Shown here: in pieces, positions 1 through 14,979 of the stretch
Numbering within the stretch: the stretch's first letter is position 1
Layout: the number at the start of each line of letters is the position of its first letter
Assembly (NCBI RefSeq): GCF_003732545.1
Contig: NZ_AYKF01000077.1
Span: 1-64,000 of the forward strand
Source: Salinisphaera orenii subsp. halophila YIM 95161
GTDB lineage: Bacteria; Pseudomonadota; Gammaproteobacteria; Nevskiales; Salinisphaeraceae
DNA length: 64,000 nucleotides
Direction: 5' to 3'
The notes under the pieces: generated by a model
What the model was told of the DNA's origin: nothing
Database searches by the model: none
The model's input: only the letters and a program-made list of their open reading frames with translations
Made by a program: the position numbers and the translations under genes

Positions 1-1412
<1,412 letters not shown>

Positions 1413-1486
1413 TTACCTTTTGGTGACGCAGTCGCGCCCGCCGCCGCGCGATGACGCGGCGGGGGCACGGGTCGCGGTCTGTTCGA

Positions 1487-5947
<4,461 letters not shown>

Positions 5948-6109
5948 ATCGTTGTCCTCGCCTCGGGTCGGATTCGGCGCCGGTCGTGGCCGGTCGCGGC
6001 GCCCGGTGGAGCACCGGGCCGGACGCCGGGGGAAGGGCGTTGCGTGCCGGCGTAGCGCGCTTGGGGGCGGCCGGATCGGACGCCCGGGGCGTTCCTCTCG
6101 TGAACTTGG

Positions 6110-6138
6110 AGTATAAAAGGCGCCCCCGCCTCGATCAA
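6110..6138 (-). promoter_or_regulatory. Predicted sigma70 promoter of gltBD
   Basis: Read on the minus strand, TTGATC (6138-6133) is followed by a 17-base spacer and TATACT (6115-6110). This is the best -35/-10 pair I found in the window. It would give gltBD a leader of about 155 bases. The -35 hexamer lies in the loop of the hairpin that appears to end aroB. Confidence 0.6.
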
Positions 6139-6147
6139 TCGGCGGGG
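6115..6147 (-). terminator. Rho-independent terminator after aroB
   Basis: On the minus strand, CCCCGCC and GGCGGGG form a 7-bp stem around a 10-base loop. A short spacer and TTTT follow, 23 bases downstream of the aroB stop codon. The U-run is short, so termination may be partial. Confidence 0.55.
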
Positions 6148-6169
6148 CCCGGCGCCGGCCTGCCGGCGC

Positions 6170-7267
6170 TCAGGCCGCGAGATAGCGCGCCAGCGTTGCG
6201 TCCAGCGCCTGCTCGTCGGCGTCCACGACCTCGGCGTGGCCGATGGCGCGCAGCAGGATCAGGCGCAGGTCGCCGGCCAGCGCCTTCTTGTCGCGCGTCA
6301 TCAGGGCCCGAATACGCGCGCGGCTGACCTCGGCCGGCGGTGCCAGCGGCAGATTCGCGCTCTCGATCACGCGCTCGATGCGGGCGACGTCGTCGGCGTC
6401 GAGCCAGCCCAGGCGCTGCGAGGTGTCCGCGGCCATGCACAGGCCGGCCGCGACCGCCTCGCCGTGGAGCCAGGCGCCGTAGCCCAGCTCGGCTTCGAGC
6501 GCGTGGCCGTAGGTATGGCCGAGATTGAGCAGCGCCCGGCGACCGGCCTCGCGTTCGTCGGCGGCCACCACGGCCGCCTTGTTGGCGCAGGAGCGACGGA
6601 TGGCCTCGACGACGACGGTCGGCTCGCGCGCGTTGAGCGCGGCCATGTTCGTCTCCAGCCAGTCGAAGAAGGGCGCGTCGCCGATCAGCCCGTACTTGAT
6701 GACCTCCGCCAGCCCGGCGGCGAATTCCCGTGCCGGCAGCGTCTCCAGCACGTCGGTGTCGACGAGCACCCGCCGCGGCTGATGGAAGGCGCCGATCATG
6801 TTCTTGCCGAGCGGATGATTGACGCCGGTCTTGCCGCCGACAGAGGAGTCGACCTGGGCGAGCAGCGTCGTCGGCAACTGGACGAAGTCGATGCCGCGCT
6901 GATAGCTGGCGGCCGCGAAGCCGGCGATGTCGCCGATCACGCCGCCGCCCAGGGCAACGAGCGTCGCGTCCCGGCCGTAGCCGCCCTCCAGCAGGCGGTC
7001 GTAGATGCGCTCCAGCGTGGCCAGCGTCTTGTAGGCCTCGCCGTCGGGCAGCTCCAGGATCTCGACTTCGTGATCGGCGGCCAGCGCGGCCGCGACGCGG
7101 GCCGAGTAGTGCCGCGCGATGGTGTCGTTGGTGACCACGAGCACGCGGCGCGCACGGATGGCGCCGCCGTAGGCCGCCGCCTCGGACAGCAGCCCGGGCG
7201 CGATCCGAATGTCGTAGCTGCGCTCGCCGAGATCGACGGTGAGCGTCGCGGCTGCGGTGTCGGTCAT
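6170..7267 (-). CDS. aroB: 3-dehydroquinate synthase
   Basis: AroB catalyses the second step of the shikimate pathway, turning DAHP into 3-dehydroquinate with NAD+ and a divalent metal. The protein from the ATG at 7267 is 365 residues, the usual size. Family signatures are visible: the NAD-binding [23 protein letters not shown]-like [19 protein letters not shown], and the metal-binding histidines in [11 protein letters not shown] and WLHGEAV. I chose the start at 7267 ([10 protein letters not shown]) because AGGGAGAG lies six bases upstream; a longer in-frame reading to 7366 adds non-conserved residues. aroK lies just upstream, forming the usual aroKB pair. Confidence 0.96.
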   Translation of the reverse strand: MTDTAAATLTVDLGERSYDIRIAPGLLSEAAAYGGAIRARRVLVVTNDTIARHYSARVAAALAADHEVEILELPDGEAYKTLATLERIYDRLLEGGYGRDATLVALGGGVIGDIAGFAAASYQRGIDFVQLPTTLLAQVDSSVGGKTGVNHPLGKNMIGAFHQPRRVLVDTDVLETLPAREFAAGLAEVIKYGLIGDAPFFDWLETNMAALNAREPTVVVEAIRRSCANKAAVVAADEREAGRRALLNLGHTYGHALEAELGYGAWLHGEAVAAGLCMAADTSQRLGWLDADDVARIERVIESANLPLAPPAEVSRARIRALMTRDKKALAGDLRLILLRAIGHAEVVDADEQALDATLARYLAA

Positions 7268-7365
7268 CGACAGCTCTCCCTGGACTCGATCCGTGGTGCG
7301 GCCGGGCCCGCTTCCGGTGACGGATGCGGCCTGTTCGGAATCACGCCGCGGCGTGCCGGCGCCCA

Positions 7366-7896
7366 TCAGGCCGTACCGATGGCCTCGAGCTGCTCGACGA
7401 TCTCGCGCGCCAGACGCCGCGCCTGCTGATCGCCGGTGGGCACCACGATGTCCGCGATCGAGCGATAGAGCGGATCGCGCTCTTCCATCAGACGAGTCAG
7501 GGTCGCCTCGACGTCTTCGCTGCCTTCGAGAATCGGGCGGTTGCTGGCCTTGCGGGTCCGCGAGATTTGCTGCTCCAGCGACGTCTCGAGGTAGACCACC
7601 ACGCCGCGCGCCGAGAGCAGATCGCGGGTGGCGGACTCGAGCACGGCGCCGCCGCCGGTCGCCATCACGGTGTTCGGCAAGTCCGACAGCTCGGCGATCA
7701 TTTCGCGTTCGCGCTTGCGAAAGCCCGCCTCGCCTTCCATGTCGAAGATGAAGGAGATGTCCACGCCCGTGCGTTTTTCGACTTCGTGATCCGAGTCGAC
7801 GAACGACATGCCCTTGATCTCGGCGATGCGCCGACCGATCGTGGTTTTACCGGCCCCCATCGGGCCGACAAGATAAATGTTTGGATTAGCTGCCAT
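7366..7896 (-). CDS. aroK: Shikimate kinase I
   Basis: AroK phosphorylates shikimate with ATP, step five of aromatic amino acid synthesis. The 176-residue protein starts [19 protein letters not shown]: the P-loop occupies residues 11-18. Substrate-binding GGGAV and the lid region RTRKASNRP are present. It is the first gene after the pil region, as in many gammaproteobacteria, but here a lipoprotein gene and a change in base composition separate it from pilQ. No strong ribosome site is seen close to the ATG; the nearest purine-rich stretch (AGAGG) is about 20 bases away. Confidence 0.95.
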   Translation of the reverse strand: MAANPNIYLVGPMGAGKTTIGRRIAEIKGMSFVDSDHEVEKRTGVDISFIFDMEGEAGFRKREREMIAELSDLPNTVMATGGGAVLESATRDLLSARGVVVYLETSLEQQISRTRKASNRPILEGSEDVEATLTRLMEERDPLYRSIADIVVPTGDQQARRLAREIVEQLEAIGTA

Positions 7897-7947
7897 ACAA
7901 TTTTTGTTGGTAAGACCTCTTTTGGAGATTACGCTGTATCGTCATTG

Positions 7948-7964
7948 CGGTAACTGAATTACCG
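7948..7964 (-). terminator. Small hairpin at the end of the Big-1 lipoprotein gene
   Basis: CGGTAA and TTACCG form a perfect 6-bp stem around the stop codon region. No U-run follows, so it may be an mRNA end stabiliser or a Rho-assisted stop rather than a classical terminator. Confidence 0.3.
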
Positions 7965-9722
7965 GTCGACCGCGCAGTCGTATTCAAACGGGTTATCACC
8001 TGACGGCGAGCCCTCAAGATCGAATTCTAGACTCTCATCGCCTTCACTCCCGGCCGAATCGGCGGTAGCGGTCAACCGTACCTTGACGCGCTCTGCAAAA
8101 CGCGAAAGATATGTAATATCGAAACGCGCCACACCACTACCGTCGAGCTCCGGTGAGGATGGCACCGTAACTACTTGGCCGGGGTCGAGCGTCTCATTAT
8201 CGTTCCTATCCTCCCGCGGGTCGAGTACACCGTTGTTGTTTTCGTCCTCTGTCCTGCAACCGGTATCCGGCGAATCATTGGCTCGGTAGGCTATAGCTCG
8301 GACATTTAGACGCAACGTCGCGTCCGAAACGGGATTGCCGGCCGCATCACTGATCAGCGCCGCGTAGGGCGCGTCGTAGGTAGTGCCATCAGATGCCAAC
8401 TCAGCCGGGCCACCGGTGCCTAGGCGAATACTCAGGGCCTCGCCGGCGACAGTGATAGTGGTCGAATCTTCGAGGGTCTCATCGGTTGCGACGCTCGAAA
8501 CGATCTCTACTGGTTCGCTTACTGAACTCGGTGGGGCAGTGTATACCACCCGCGCTGTACCGCTCGTATCCGTGCGTGTCTGCGAAGAGGAAAGTGTGCC
8601 GGCACTATCCTCGCCCAGTCGGAAATTGATGGTCTCGTTCGCCACCGGATTGCTGAATCCATCGCGTGCGGTTGCGGTCAGGTTGGTCGTCGAATTGCCG
8701 GTTATCGTCGCCGACGCGGCGTTGAGTACCAAGGTAGCGGGTTCTGCCGCCATGAATCTGATAATGCGGGATGCCCTCTTCCCGTCGACCGACGCCGTGA
8801 CGTTGGTCGCGCCGGCGACATTGGATTGGATCTGTGTAGTCGCTTCACCCTGGGAATCAGTAGTGACGACATCGTGTCCGAGTGTTCCACGTGATGCCGT
8901 AAAGGTTATGTCGCTGTCTGCGATCGGGCCGTTATTCCCGCTGTAAACTACCGTGATCTGTTCAGTGTCTCCGACAGTGGGGCTGTCATCTTCTTCGTCG
9001 GCCTGGCTGAAGGAGAGACCTTTGCCGCCCACAGTAATCTGCTTTTCTATTTCGGCGCCCCGACTTGAAACGCGAATAGTGTTCCGTCCAGCTTCCTGCT
9101 CGCTTACAGTGAAAGTCGCCTCGCCCGCGCTGTTCGTGTCCATCGTGCTCGCGCTCACTTGGGCAGTCGGGTCGGTGTCTACGTCGATGGTCGCGGCCGT
9201 GATGGGGTCTCCTGAAGAATCGCTCAGGCGCGTAGTGAAGGTTGCGCTTTCGCCGCGGGCAATGGCGTCAGGGCCTTCAAGCGTGAGTTCGGTGCCGGTG
9301 ACATCGACTCTGATCTCATCACGGATGCCATCGGCTTCAGCTTGCACCGTAATTGTTCGGTTGGCGTGATCTGGGTCATTGAATAATACGGCTGTCGCGC
9401 TTTCTGTGCCTGCAGATTCGGTCTCGAGCCGACCCGCATCGGAACTGAAGGCTACATCTGGTTCGACGACTGAATTGTTGTTCGCATCTCGTAGGAGTGC
9501 CGTTAGGTCGACGCCGTTCTCAGACTGGATGGCGGCGGAGGGAAGCGAGGTCGAGCTCGCTATAAGATCGATTTGGGTGGCCGTGTTTCCATTTGGATTC
9601 TCGCCGTCCCCGGACTCCGAATCTCCGTCATCGTCTCCGCCGGACGTGGACCCTCCGCAGCCGGCGAGTGTGAGCACGAGAAGTATGAAAACCGAGATTT
9701 GAGAATATTTGCGAAAAGTCAA
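7959..9722 (-). CDS. Lipoprotein with tandem Ig-like (Big-1/invasin-type) domains
   Basis: The 587-residue product starts with a lipoprotein signal (VFILLVLTLAGCGG; lipobox LAGC), then a Ser/Gly/Asp-rich linker. Four or five immunoglobulin-like repeats of about 90-100 residues follow. Each has the Big-1 pattern of a hydrophobic strand, 'D..GNPV..' and 'T.S.G.A...' (for example TDSQGEATTQIQ and TDTSGTARVVY). An Asp/Asn-rich segment near residues 490-515 (NNNGVLDPREDRNDNETLDP) could bind calcium. It is probably anchored in the outer membrane and faces the surface or periplasm. It sits between pilQ and aroK, in the pil operon direction and 48 bases after pilQ. Its GC is clearly lower than the flanking genes, suggesting transfer. 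A role in pilus or secretin function, or adhesion, is inference only. Confidence 0.8.
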   Translation of the reverse strand: MTFRKYSQISVFILLVLTLAGCGGSTSGGDDDGDSESGDGENPNGNTATQIDLIASSTSLPSAAIQSENGVDLTALLRDANNNSVVEPDVAFSSDAGRLETESAGTESATAVLFNDPDHANRTITVQAEADGIRDEIRVDVTGTELTLEGPDAIARGESATFTTRLSDSSGDPITAATIDVDTDPTAQVSASTMDTNSAGEATFTVSEQEAGRNTIRVSSRGAEIEKQITVGGKGLSFSQADEEDDSPTVGDTEQITVVYSGNNGPIADSDITFTASRGTLGHDVVTTDSQGEATTQIQSNVAGATNVTASVDGKRASRIIRFMAAEPATLVLNAASATITGNSTTNLTATARDGFSNPVANETINFRLGEDSAGTLSSSQTRTDTSGTARVVYTAPPSSVSEPVEIVSSVATDETLEDSTTITVAGEALSIRLGTGGPAELASDGTTYDAPYAALISDAAGNPVSDATLRLNVRAIAYRANDSPDTGCRTEDENNNGVLDPREDRNDNETLDPGQVVTVPSSPELDGSGVARFDITYLSRFAERVKVRLTATADSAGSEGDESLEFDLEGSPSGDNPFEYDCAVDR

Positions 9723-9770
9723 GGTAGCTCCCCCAAAAATAGTATCTTTCCTGATCTGGGCAGTTTATGC

Positions 9771-11903
9771 TTAGCGGTCGAGCTGAAGCGATTCTTTGAG
9801 AATCTTTGGCGTCACGAATAGCAGAAGCTCGCGCTTGTCGCGCTGGCGCTCCGTGCCTCTGAATAGCGCACCAACTAAAGGTAGTTCGCCAAGCAGGGGG
9901 ACGCGGTCTGTCACATCGCGATTCTCCTGCTCATATATCCCGCCTAAAACGACAGTTTCGCCATCTTTCACTAGTACTTGCGTTTGGATGCTACGGGTAT
10001 CGATAGCAGGTGCTGATCCTCCGCCCTGTACTGGAGCATCTTGGCCTCTAGAATCTTGGCTCACATCCAAACTCATTATTATTCGGTCATTAGGTGTAAT
10101 TTGGGGTGTAACTTTTAGACTAAGTACGGCTTTCTTGAATTGCGTTGTCGCTGTGCCCTGCTCGGTAGCTTCGAGGTACGGAATTTCTTCGCCTTGCTCG
10201 ATATTTGCTTCTTGTCCGTCGGCAGTAATCACTCTTGGAGCAGAAATAATATCGCCCCGATTCTCGGACTCTAGAGCAGAGAGTGCTAAGTCTAAATTGA
10301 AGGTATCGCTGATGATGCTGGTGGTGATTATGCCGGCGGGATTTGAAACAGGAAGTTCTACGGAATACCCGGAGTCGACGAGATAGTTTCCCCCGGTGGC
10401 GGACTCATAGGCGGCGTTGTCGATGGCGCTCGAAGATACGCCCAGATTCCGGGAAAAGTTCCGGTTGGCCACCACGATGCGCGACTCGATCAGCACCTGG
10501 CGCACCGGGATGTCCAGGCGAGCCACCAGCCGGCGGATGTCGTCGATCTTCTCGCGGGTCTCGTTGATGAGCAGGCTGTTGGTGCGATCGTCCACGGTCA
10601 CCTGGCCGCGCGCGGACAGGAACGACACGTCGCGGCCGCCGGTTTCACCGGTGGCGGCATTGCCGTTGCCGTTTTCGGCCCGGCCGGCGCGCAGAATGTT
10701 GGCGATGTCCGCCGCCCGTGCGTAGTTGATCTGGATGATCTCGGAGCGTAGCGGGGCGAGATTGCGGGTGGCCTGGCGGGCGGCCAGTTCGGCCTGCTCG
10801 CGGGCGGCGATCTCGGCCAGCGGCGCGACGCTGATGACGTTGTTCTCGCGCCGCATGCCCAGGCCCTTGGCGTTCATGATGATATCCAGCGCCTGATCCC
10901 AGGGGACCTCCTCGAGCCGCAGCGCCATGTTGCCGGTGACGCTGTCGGAGACGACCATGTTGACATCGGCGACGTCGGCGATGATCTGCAGGACCGCCCG
11001 CACGTCAACGCTCTGGAACGACAGCGAGATCTTCTCGCCGGTGTAGCTTTCCTGCTCGGCTTCGCGCTCGGCCTTCTCGGCCGCGGTCAACGGCTGCAGT
11101 TCGACGATGAAGGCGTCGTCGGTCTGATAGGCGACCTGTTCGTACTCGGCATCGGCGACCGGCGTGATGGCGACCTGCGCGCCGCCGTTGCGGGCCAGCG
11201 TGTCGATCGCCTCGACCGGGGTCGCGAAGTCCAGAACGTCCAAGCGTTTCTCGAGGCGCCGCGGCAGGGCCACGCCCGGCAGTCTCGCCACGACCCGGCC
11301 GCTGTCGTCCGTGTCGACGTCCACGGGCGTGTCGACACCCTGGAGCCCGATCTCGACGCGGCCGGCGCCGTTCTCGCCGCGCCGGAAGTCGATATCGTCG
11401 ATCGCGGGTCCGTTCGTGCCCGGCCGGGCGGGCGTCGAGGCGGGCACTGGGGCGGACCGCTCGGCGGCCGGTGCGCGCGCCGTGGGGCGGCCGCCGCCGA
11501 TGTCGACGCGGACCTCATCGCCGCGCCGGTCGATGGCGTAGTCGACCATGTGTGTGAGTTCGACCACCACGCGCGTGCGGCCGCCCGCGGCCGCCAGGGC
11601 GACGGCCTGGACCGGCCCGGTATCGATGCGCTGATAGCGTTCGGCCACGTCCAGGTCGGTATTCGGCAGGTCGATCGACAGCCGGGCCGGTTCGTTCACG
11701 GTGAACACCGAGGGCTCCGGTGCGGTGCCGGCCAGCTTGAGCCGCAGCGTGACGCGCTGACTGCTGCGCTCGGCGGCGTCGATCGATATCAGGCGGTTGT
11801 CTGCGGCCTGCGCCGCGGTTGTGGCCAGCGCCCAGAGCAGCACGACCAGCCACCACCGGTGCCGCGGTGTGCGCAGAGGCGGGGGCGATAGCATTCGGCT
11901 CAT
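9771..11903 (-). CDS. pilQ: Type IV pilus secretin PilQ
   Basis: PilQ forms the outer-membrane pore through which the type IV pilus is extruded and DNA may enter. A signal peptide (WWLVVLLWALATTAAQAA) is followed by an AMIN domain (about residues 35-130) that binds peptidoglycan, a second AMIN-like region, an STN domain (ISLSFQSVDVRAVLQIIADV) and secretin N-domains. The C-terminal secretin core includes VPLLGELPLVGALFRG. I prefer the ATG at 11903 (MSRMLSPP) because GAGGGAA lies nine bases before it; an earlier ATG at 11921 overlaps the pilP stop. From about 10,400 down to the stop codon the DNA changes to much lower GC, so the gene looks mosaic. Confidence 0.94.
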   Translation of the reverse strand: MSRMLSPPPLRTPRHRWWLVVLLWALATTAAQAADNRLISIDAAERSSQRVTLRLKLAGTAPEPSVFTVNEPARLSIDLPNTDLDVAERYQRIDTGPVQAVALAAAGGRTRVVVELTHMVDYAIDRRGDEVRVDIGGGRPTARAPAAERSAPVPASTPARPGTNGPAIDDIDFRRGENGAGRVEIGLQGVDTPVDVDTDDSGRVVARLPGVALPRRLEKRLDVLDFATPVEAIDTLARNGGAQVAITPVADAEYEQVAYQTDDAFIVELQPLTAAEKAEREAEQESYTGEKISLSFQSVDVRAVLQIIADVADVNMVVSDSVTGNMALRLEEVPWDQALDIIMNAKGLGMRRENNVISVAPLAEIAAREQAELAARQATRNLAPLRSEIIQINYARAADIANILRAGRAENGNGNAATGETGGRDVSFLSARGQVTVDDRTNSLLINETREKIDDIRRLVARLDIPVRQVLIESRIVVANRNFSRNLGVSSSAIDNAAYESATGGNYLVDSGYSVELPVSNPAGIITTSIISDTFNLDLALSALESENRGDIISAPRVITADGQEANIEQGEEIPYLEATEQGTATTQFKKAVLSLKVTPQITPNDRIIMSLDVSQDSRGQDAPVQGGGSAPAIDTRSIQTQVLVKDGETVVLGGIYEQENRDVTDRVPLLGELPLVGALFRGTERQRDKRELLLFVTPKILKESLQLDR

Positions 11904-11917
11904 ACTGCGTGCTTCCC

Positions 11918-12424
11918 TCATTGCGTGGGTGCCAACGCGGCCGGCTGCTGGACATAGCCGCCGGCGCCGTCGGACACGATCTCGCTCAGGGCGATGCCAT
12001 TTTCGGATACGGCGGTGACCTCGCCGTAATTCTGGCCCATGTGGTCCCCGCGCTTGATCCGGTGAATGACGTTGTCCGGCGCCTTGATCAGCGCGTACAT
12101 GGTACCGCCCCGACTGATCGTGCCGACCATGCGCAGCGCATCCAGCGGATAGGCCTCGAGCGGCTCGCGCTCGCGATCCGTGTCCGGTGTCGGCCCGCTT
12201 CCGCCCCGCTCCGGCTCGGGCATGTTGGGCGTGAACGGGCCGCGGCGGTCGTCGGCGCGGTAGGTGTAGGGGGTATAGTCGGCGATCTCGGGGATCGGCT
12301 CGATCGGCTCGCTGGGACGAGCGCGCACTTCGGCGACGTAGCGCTCGAGGTCGCTGTTGTCGCCGCCACAGGCCGCTAGGCCGAGCGCGACCGCCAGCAA
12401 CAGCACGACGGCGCGCCGAGTCAT
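11918..12424 (-). CDS. pilP: Type IV pilus inner-membrane lipoprotein PilP
   Basis: PilP links the inner-membrane PilNO complex to PilQ in the periplasm. The 168-residue protein has a lipoprotein signal (LLLAVALGLAACGG; Cys19), a Pro-rich linker, and the compact C-terminal PilP domain (PLDALRMVGTISRGGTMYAL ending in a Gly-rich strand). Its ATG overlaps the pilO stop by four bases (ATGA), and it touches pilQ in the same way, showing tight translational coupling. Confidence 0.93.
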   Translation of the reverse strand: MTRRAVVLLLAVALGLAACGGDNSDLERYVAEVRARPSEPIEPIPEIADYTPYTYRADDRRGPFTPNMPEPERGGSGPTPDTDREREPLEAYPLDALRMVGTISRGGTMYALIKAPDNVIHRIKRGDHMGQNYGEVTAVSENGIALSEIVSDGAGGYVQQPAALAPTQ

Positions 12425-13062
12425 GGCGTGTCTCCGCTGGATTCGGTGGTCGCGCCGTCCTCTTCGAGATAGCGATAGGTGTTAGCGGTCATGCTCATGC
12501 GCAGCTCGCCGGTGCGCCCGTTCTCGTCTCGCAGGGGCTCGATCTCGACATCGCCGATGGTCACGATGCGCGACAGCGCCGCCACGCCGGAGACGAAACG
12601 GCCGAGTTCGTGATAGCCCCCGGTCACGATCAGGTCGTTGGGCAGTACGGCGTAGAAGTCGCGCATTTCCTCCGGACGTGGCTTGAACAACTCCTCCTCG
12701 AGGCCGCTGGCGATGCGGGTCTTGGAGATGTCGTTGAGCAGGCTGGGCACTTCGGTGCGGCTGGGCAGCTGCTGCAGCAGCTCGCCGAACTGGGCCTCCA
12801 TCGTTTCGAGCTGGTCTCGGTAGGCGTCCAGATTCGCGACCTGCCGCTGCTTGATCTCGAAACGCTGCTTGAGCTCGCTTTCCTGTTCGCGCGCCTCGGC
12901 GAGGGTGTCCTGCTTCGGTAGCACGAAATACCAGGTGCCGATGCCCATGATGGTCAGCGAGACCACGGCGATCGCCAGCACGTAGGCGTACAGCGGCCAG
13001 CTGCCGATGTTGTGCTGGTCCAGGCTGCGCAGCTCCTCGAAGTACTCGTTAAGCGACTTCAT
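12421..13062 (-). CDS. pilO: Type IV pilus assembly protein PilO
   Basis: PilO is a bitopic inner-membrane protein that pairs with PilN and supports the alignment complex. The 213-residue protein starts MKSLNEYFEELRSLDQHNIG, has one membrane segment (about residues 24-46, YAYVLAIAVVSLTIMGIG), a coiled coil rich in E/Q/R (residues 50-95) and a ferredoxin-like C-terminal domain with the typical ITGGYHELGRFVSGVA-like stretch. The start overlaps the pilN stop by four bases. Confidence 0.93.
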   Translation of the reverse strand: MKSLNEYFEELRSLDQHNIGSWPLYAYVLAIAVVSLTIMGIGTWYFVLPKQDTLAEAREQESELKQRFEIKQRQVANLDAYRDQLETMEAQFGELLQQLPSRTEVPSLLNDISKTRIASGLEEELFKPRPEEMRDFYAVLPNDLIVTGGYHELGRFVSGVAALSRIVTIGDVEIEPLRDENGRTGELRMSMTANTYRYLEEDGATTESSGDTP

Positions 13063-13667
13063 GAGCGTGACTCGCTGTCCGGCGTGGTCGTCGCGGCTTC
13101 GTCGTCGGCCAGGTTCGGATTGGTGCTGTCCACGGTCAGTGTGAAATCCGCGTAGCGCTTAGGCCCGGTCTCGCTGGACTTGATCACGATCAGGCGCGGG
13201 TCGGCGAACCAGTCGGAGTCGTCGAGGTTGACCATGTAGTCCGAGACCCGGGCGTTGGACTCGGCCACGCCGTTGAGCGTGGTCGTGTCGCCCTGCTGGG
13301 ACAGGGCGGTCAGATAGACGCCGTCCGGCAGCGTGGCCACCAGCTCGTCGAAATAGTGCACGATCGCCGAACGCGACTGCTGGAGCTGCTCGATGATGCG
13401 CATGCGCGTGATCAGCGCATCGCGGGTCTGCTCCAGTTCGCGGATTTCGCTGAGCTGTGCGTCCGCGGTCGCGATCCTGGCCTCGAGGAAATCGTTGCGC
13501 TCGCGCTGGTCGTCGATCAGGTGATCGTAATAGAGCATGGGCACGACACCGACGAGCACCACGCTGCCCAGCGCAGCGGCGACCAGCACCGTGAGGAAGC
13601 GCCGGCGCTTGGCCTCGCGCCGGGCCGCGCGCCAGTCGAGCAGATTGATGCGGACGATGTCGCTCAT
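13059..13667 (-). CDS. pilN: Type IV pilus assembly protein PilN
   Basis: PilN anchors cytoplasmic PilM to the membrane and dimerises with PilO. The 202-residue product starts MSDIVRINLLDWRAARREAK; the INLLDWR motif is the PilM-binding tail known in this family. One membrane segment (FLTVLVAAALGSVVLVGVVP) and a coiled coil follow. I use the internal ATG at 13667, which overlaps the pilM stop as ATGA. The longer open frame upstream is only a shadow of pilM. Confidence 0.93.
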   Translation of the reverse strand: MSDIVRINLLDWRAARREAKRRRFLTVLVAAALGSVVLVGVVPMLYYDHLIDDQRERNDFLEARIATADAQLSEIRELEQTRDALITRMRIIEQLQQSRSAIVHYFDELVATLPDGVYLTALSQQGDTTTLNGVAESNARVSDYMVNLDDSDWFADPRLIVIKSSETGPKRYADFTLTVDSTNPNLADDEAATTTPDSESRS

Positions 13668-14746
13668 CGGACCGAACGCATCGCCAGACCCGTGGCGACC
13701 ATCAGCGCCGGGCCGTCGTAGTCGACGTGGTTGCGGCGGGCCGCGGTGCTGGCGAGCATGCCGGCCAGCGGGTTGCCGACCGTGACCGGCCAGGACAGGC
13801 GCGAGGCGACGGCCTCTTCGATCCCGGGAAACAGGGTGGTGCCGCCCACCAGTACTACCTGATCGATGGTCTCCTCCTGACTCCCGGCCGACATGTAGAA
13901 CTGGAGCGCGCGCTCGATCTGTCCGGCGGCCCGATGGGCGAACGCGTCGACTTCGTCGGCGATCGCCTCGGGCGCGATCTCGCCCGTACGCAGACGTCCG
14001 CGCAGTTGGTCGATCTCGCTCAGGTCGTGGCGTTCGAGCAGATCGCCGGCCAGCTGACGGCCGCCGAAGGACAGCTCGCGCGAATACACGTTGCGGCCGC
14101 CGTGGCTCACGCTCAGACGCGTCTGCTGATCGCCCAGATCGAACACGGCGACGTTCGCCCCCGCGGCCGCCAGCGCCGGCGACTGTTCGATCAGCAGGCT
14201 GCAGGCGTTCTGCAGGGCGTAGGTCTCGATGTCGACGATGCACACCTCGAGCCCGGCCATTTCCATCGCGCCGACGCGCGCCTCCACGTGGTCGCGTCGG
14301 CAGGCCACCAGCAGCACGCGATTGACGTCGGGATTGTCGGTATCGCGTTCGAGCACCTGGAAATCGAGGTTGACCTCTTCCTTGGGATGCGGGATGTACT
14401 GTTCCGCATCGAAAGCGATCTGCTGCTCGATCTCCGCGTCGCCGAGCTCGGCCGGCATGTCGATGATCTTGCTGATCACGGCCGGTCCCGAGACCGCGAT
14501 CGCGGCGCGTCGCGTGCGGCTGCCGCTGCGCTCGAGCGCTCGTTTCATGGACGCCGCCACGGCCTCGGCATCGACGATCTGTTCGTTGGCGATGGCTTCG
14601 GCGGGCAGCGGCTCGCTGGCATAACTGAGCACGCGATGGGTGTCGGCACGACCGTCCAGTTCGAGCAGCCGGATTCGCGAGGCGCTGATGTCCACGCCCA
14701 TGAAAGATCGTGGCCGTCTGTTGAACAATTGCCCGAAGCGCGTCAT
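13664..14746 (-). CDS. pilM: Type IV pilus assembly ATPase-fold protein PilM
   Basis: PilM is an actin/FtsA-like cytoplasmic protein that binds ATP and PilN and starts the alignment complex. The 360-residue protein shows the actin-fold elements: FMGVDISASRIRLLEL near the start, VAVFDLGDQQTRLSV in the middle and VVLVGGTTLFPGIEEAV near the end. It is the first gene of the pilMNOPQ operon and lies opposite to the penicillin-binding protein gene, the usual arrangement in gammaproteobacteria. AGG lies seven bases before the ATG. Confidence 0.95.
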   Translation of the reverse strand: MTRFGQLFNRRPRSFMGVDISASRIRLLELDGRADTHRVLSYASEPLPAEAIANEQIVDAEAVAASMKRALERSGSRTRRAAIAVSGPAVISKIIDMPAELGDAEIEQQIAFDAEQYIPHPKEEVNLDFQVLERDTDNPDVNRVLLVACRRDHVEARVGAMEMAGLEVCIVDIETYALQNACSLLIEQSPALAAAGANVAVFDLGDQQTRLSVSHGGRNVYSRELSFGGRQLAGDLLERHDLSEIDQLRGRLRTGEIAPEAIADEVDAFAHRAAGQIERALQFYMSAGSQEETIDQVVLVGGTTLFPGIEEAVASRLSWPVTVGNPLAGMLASTAARRNHVDYDGPALMVATGLAMRSVR

Positions 14747-14908
14747 CGAATTACCTGAGCCCGGATACGGCCGCTCGCGCGGTCTCTCGGCAGGTATCGG
14801 CTTGAATCGGAAAACGTTGAGTCCGCCGCGCGAATCACGTCCGGCCGCTCGGCGGCTTTGGCGGGCGGCGACACCGGGTGTCCCGCCTGCGCCGAACCGC
14901 GGGCGCGC

Positions 14909-14927
14909 AAAAACCGACGGGCGTCGG
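14909..14927 (-). terminator. Short terminator-like hairpin between pilM and mrcA
   Basis: On the minus strand CCGAC and GTCGG form a stem with a 4-base loop, followed by TTTTT. It lies about 160 bases ahead of pilM, so it would stop minus-strand transcripts that start inside the divergent region, or attenuate pilM. The stem is only 5 bp. Confidence 0.35.
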
Positions 14928-14979
14928 TATCATGCGCTGCGGTTGTATTGTTCAGCGGCCCGCGGGCCGAGAGATGCCG

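Noticed and set aside
7897-10450. Prophage or transposon as the cause of the low-GC segment
   Set aside because: No integrase, transposase, terminal repeats or phage genes are present. The segment is limited to part of pilQ and one lipoprotein gene, which fits homologous replacement better.
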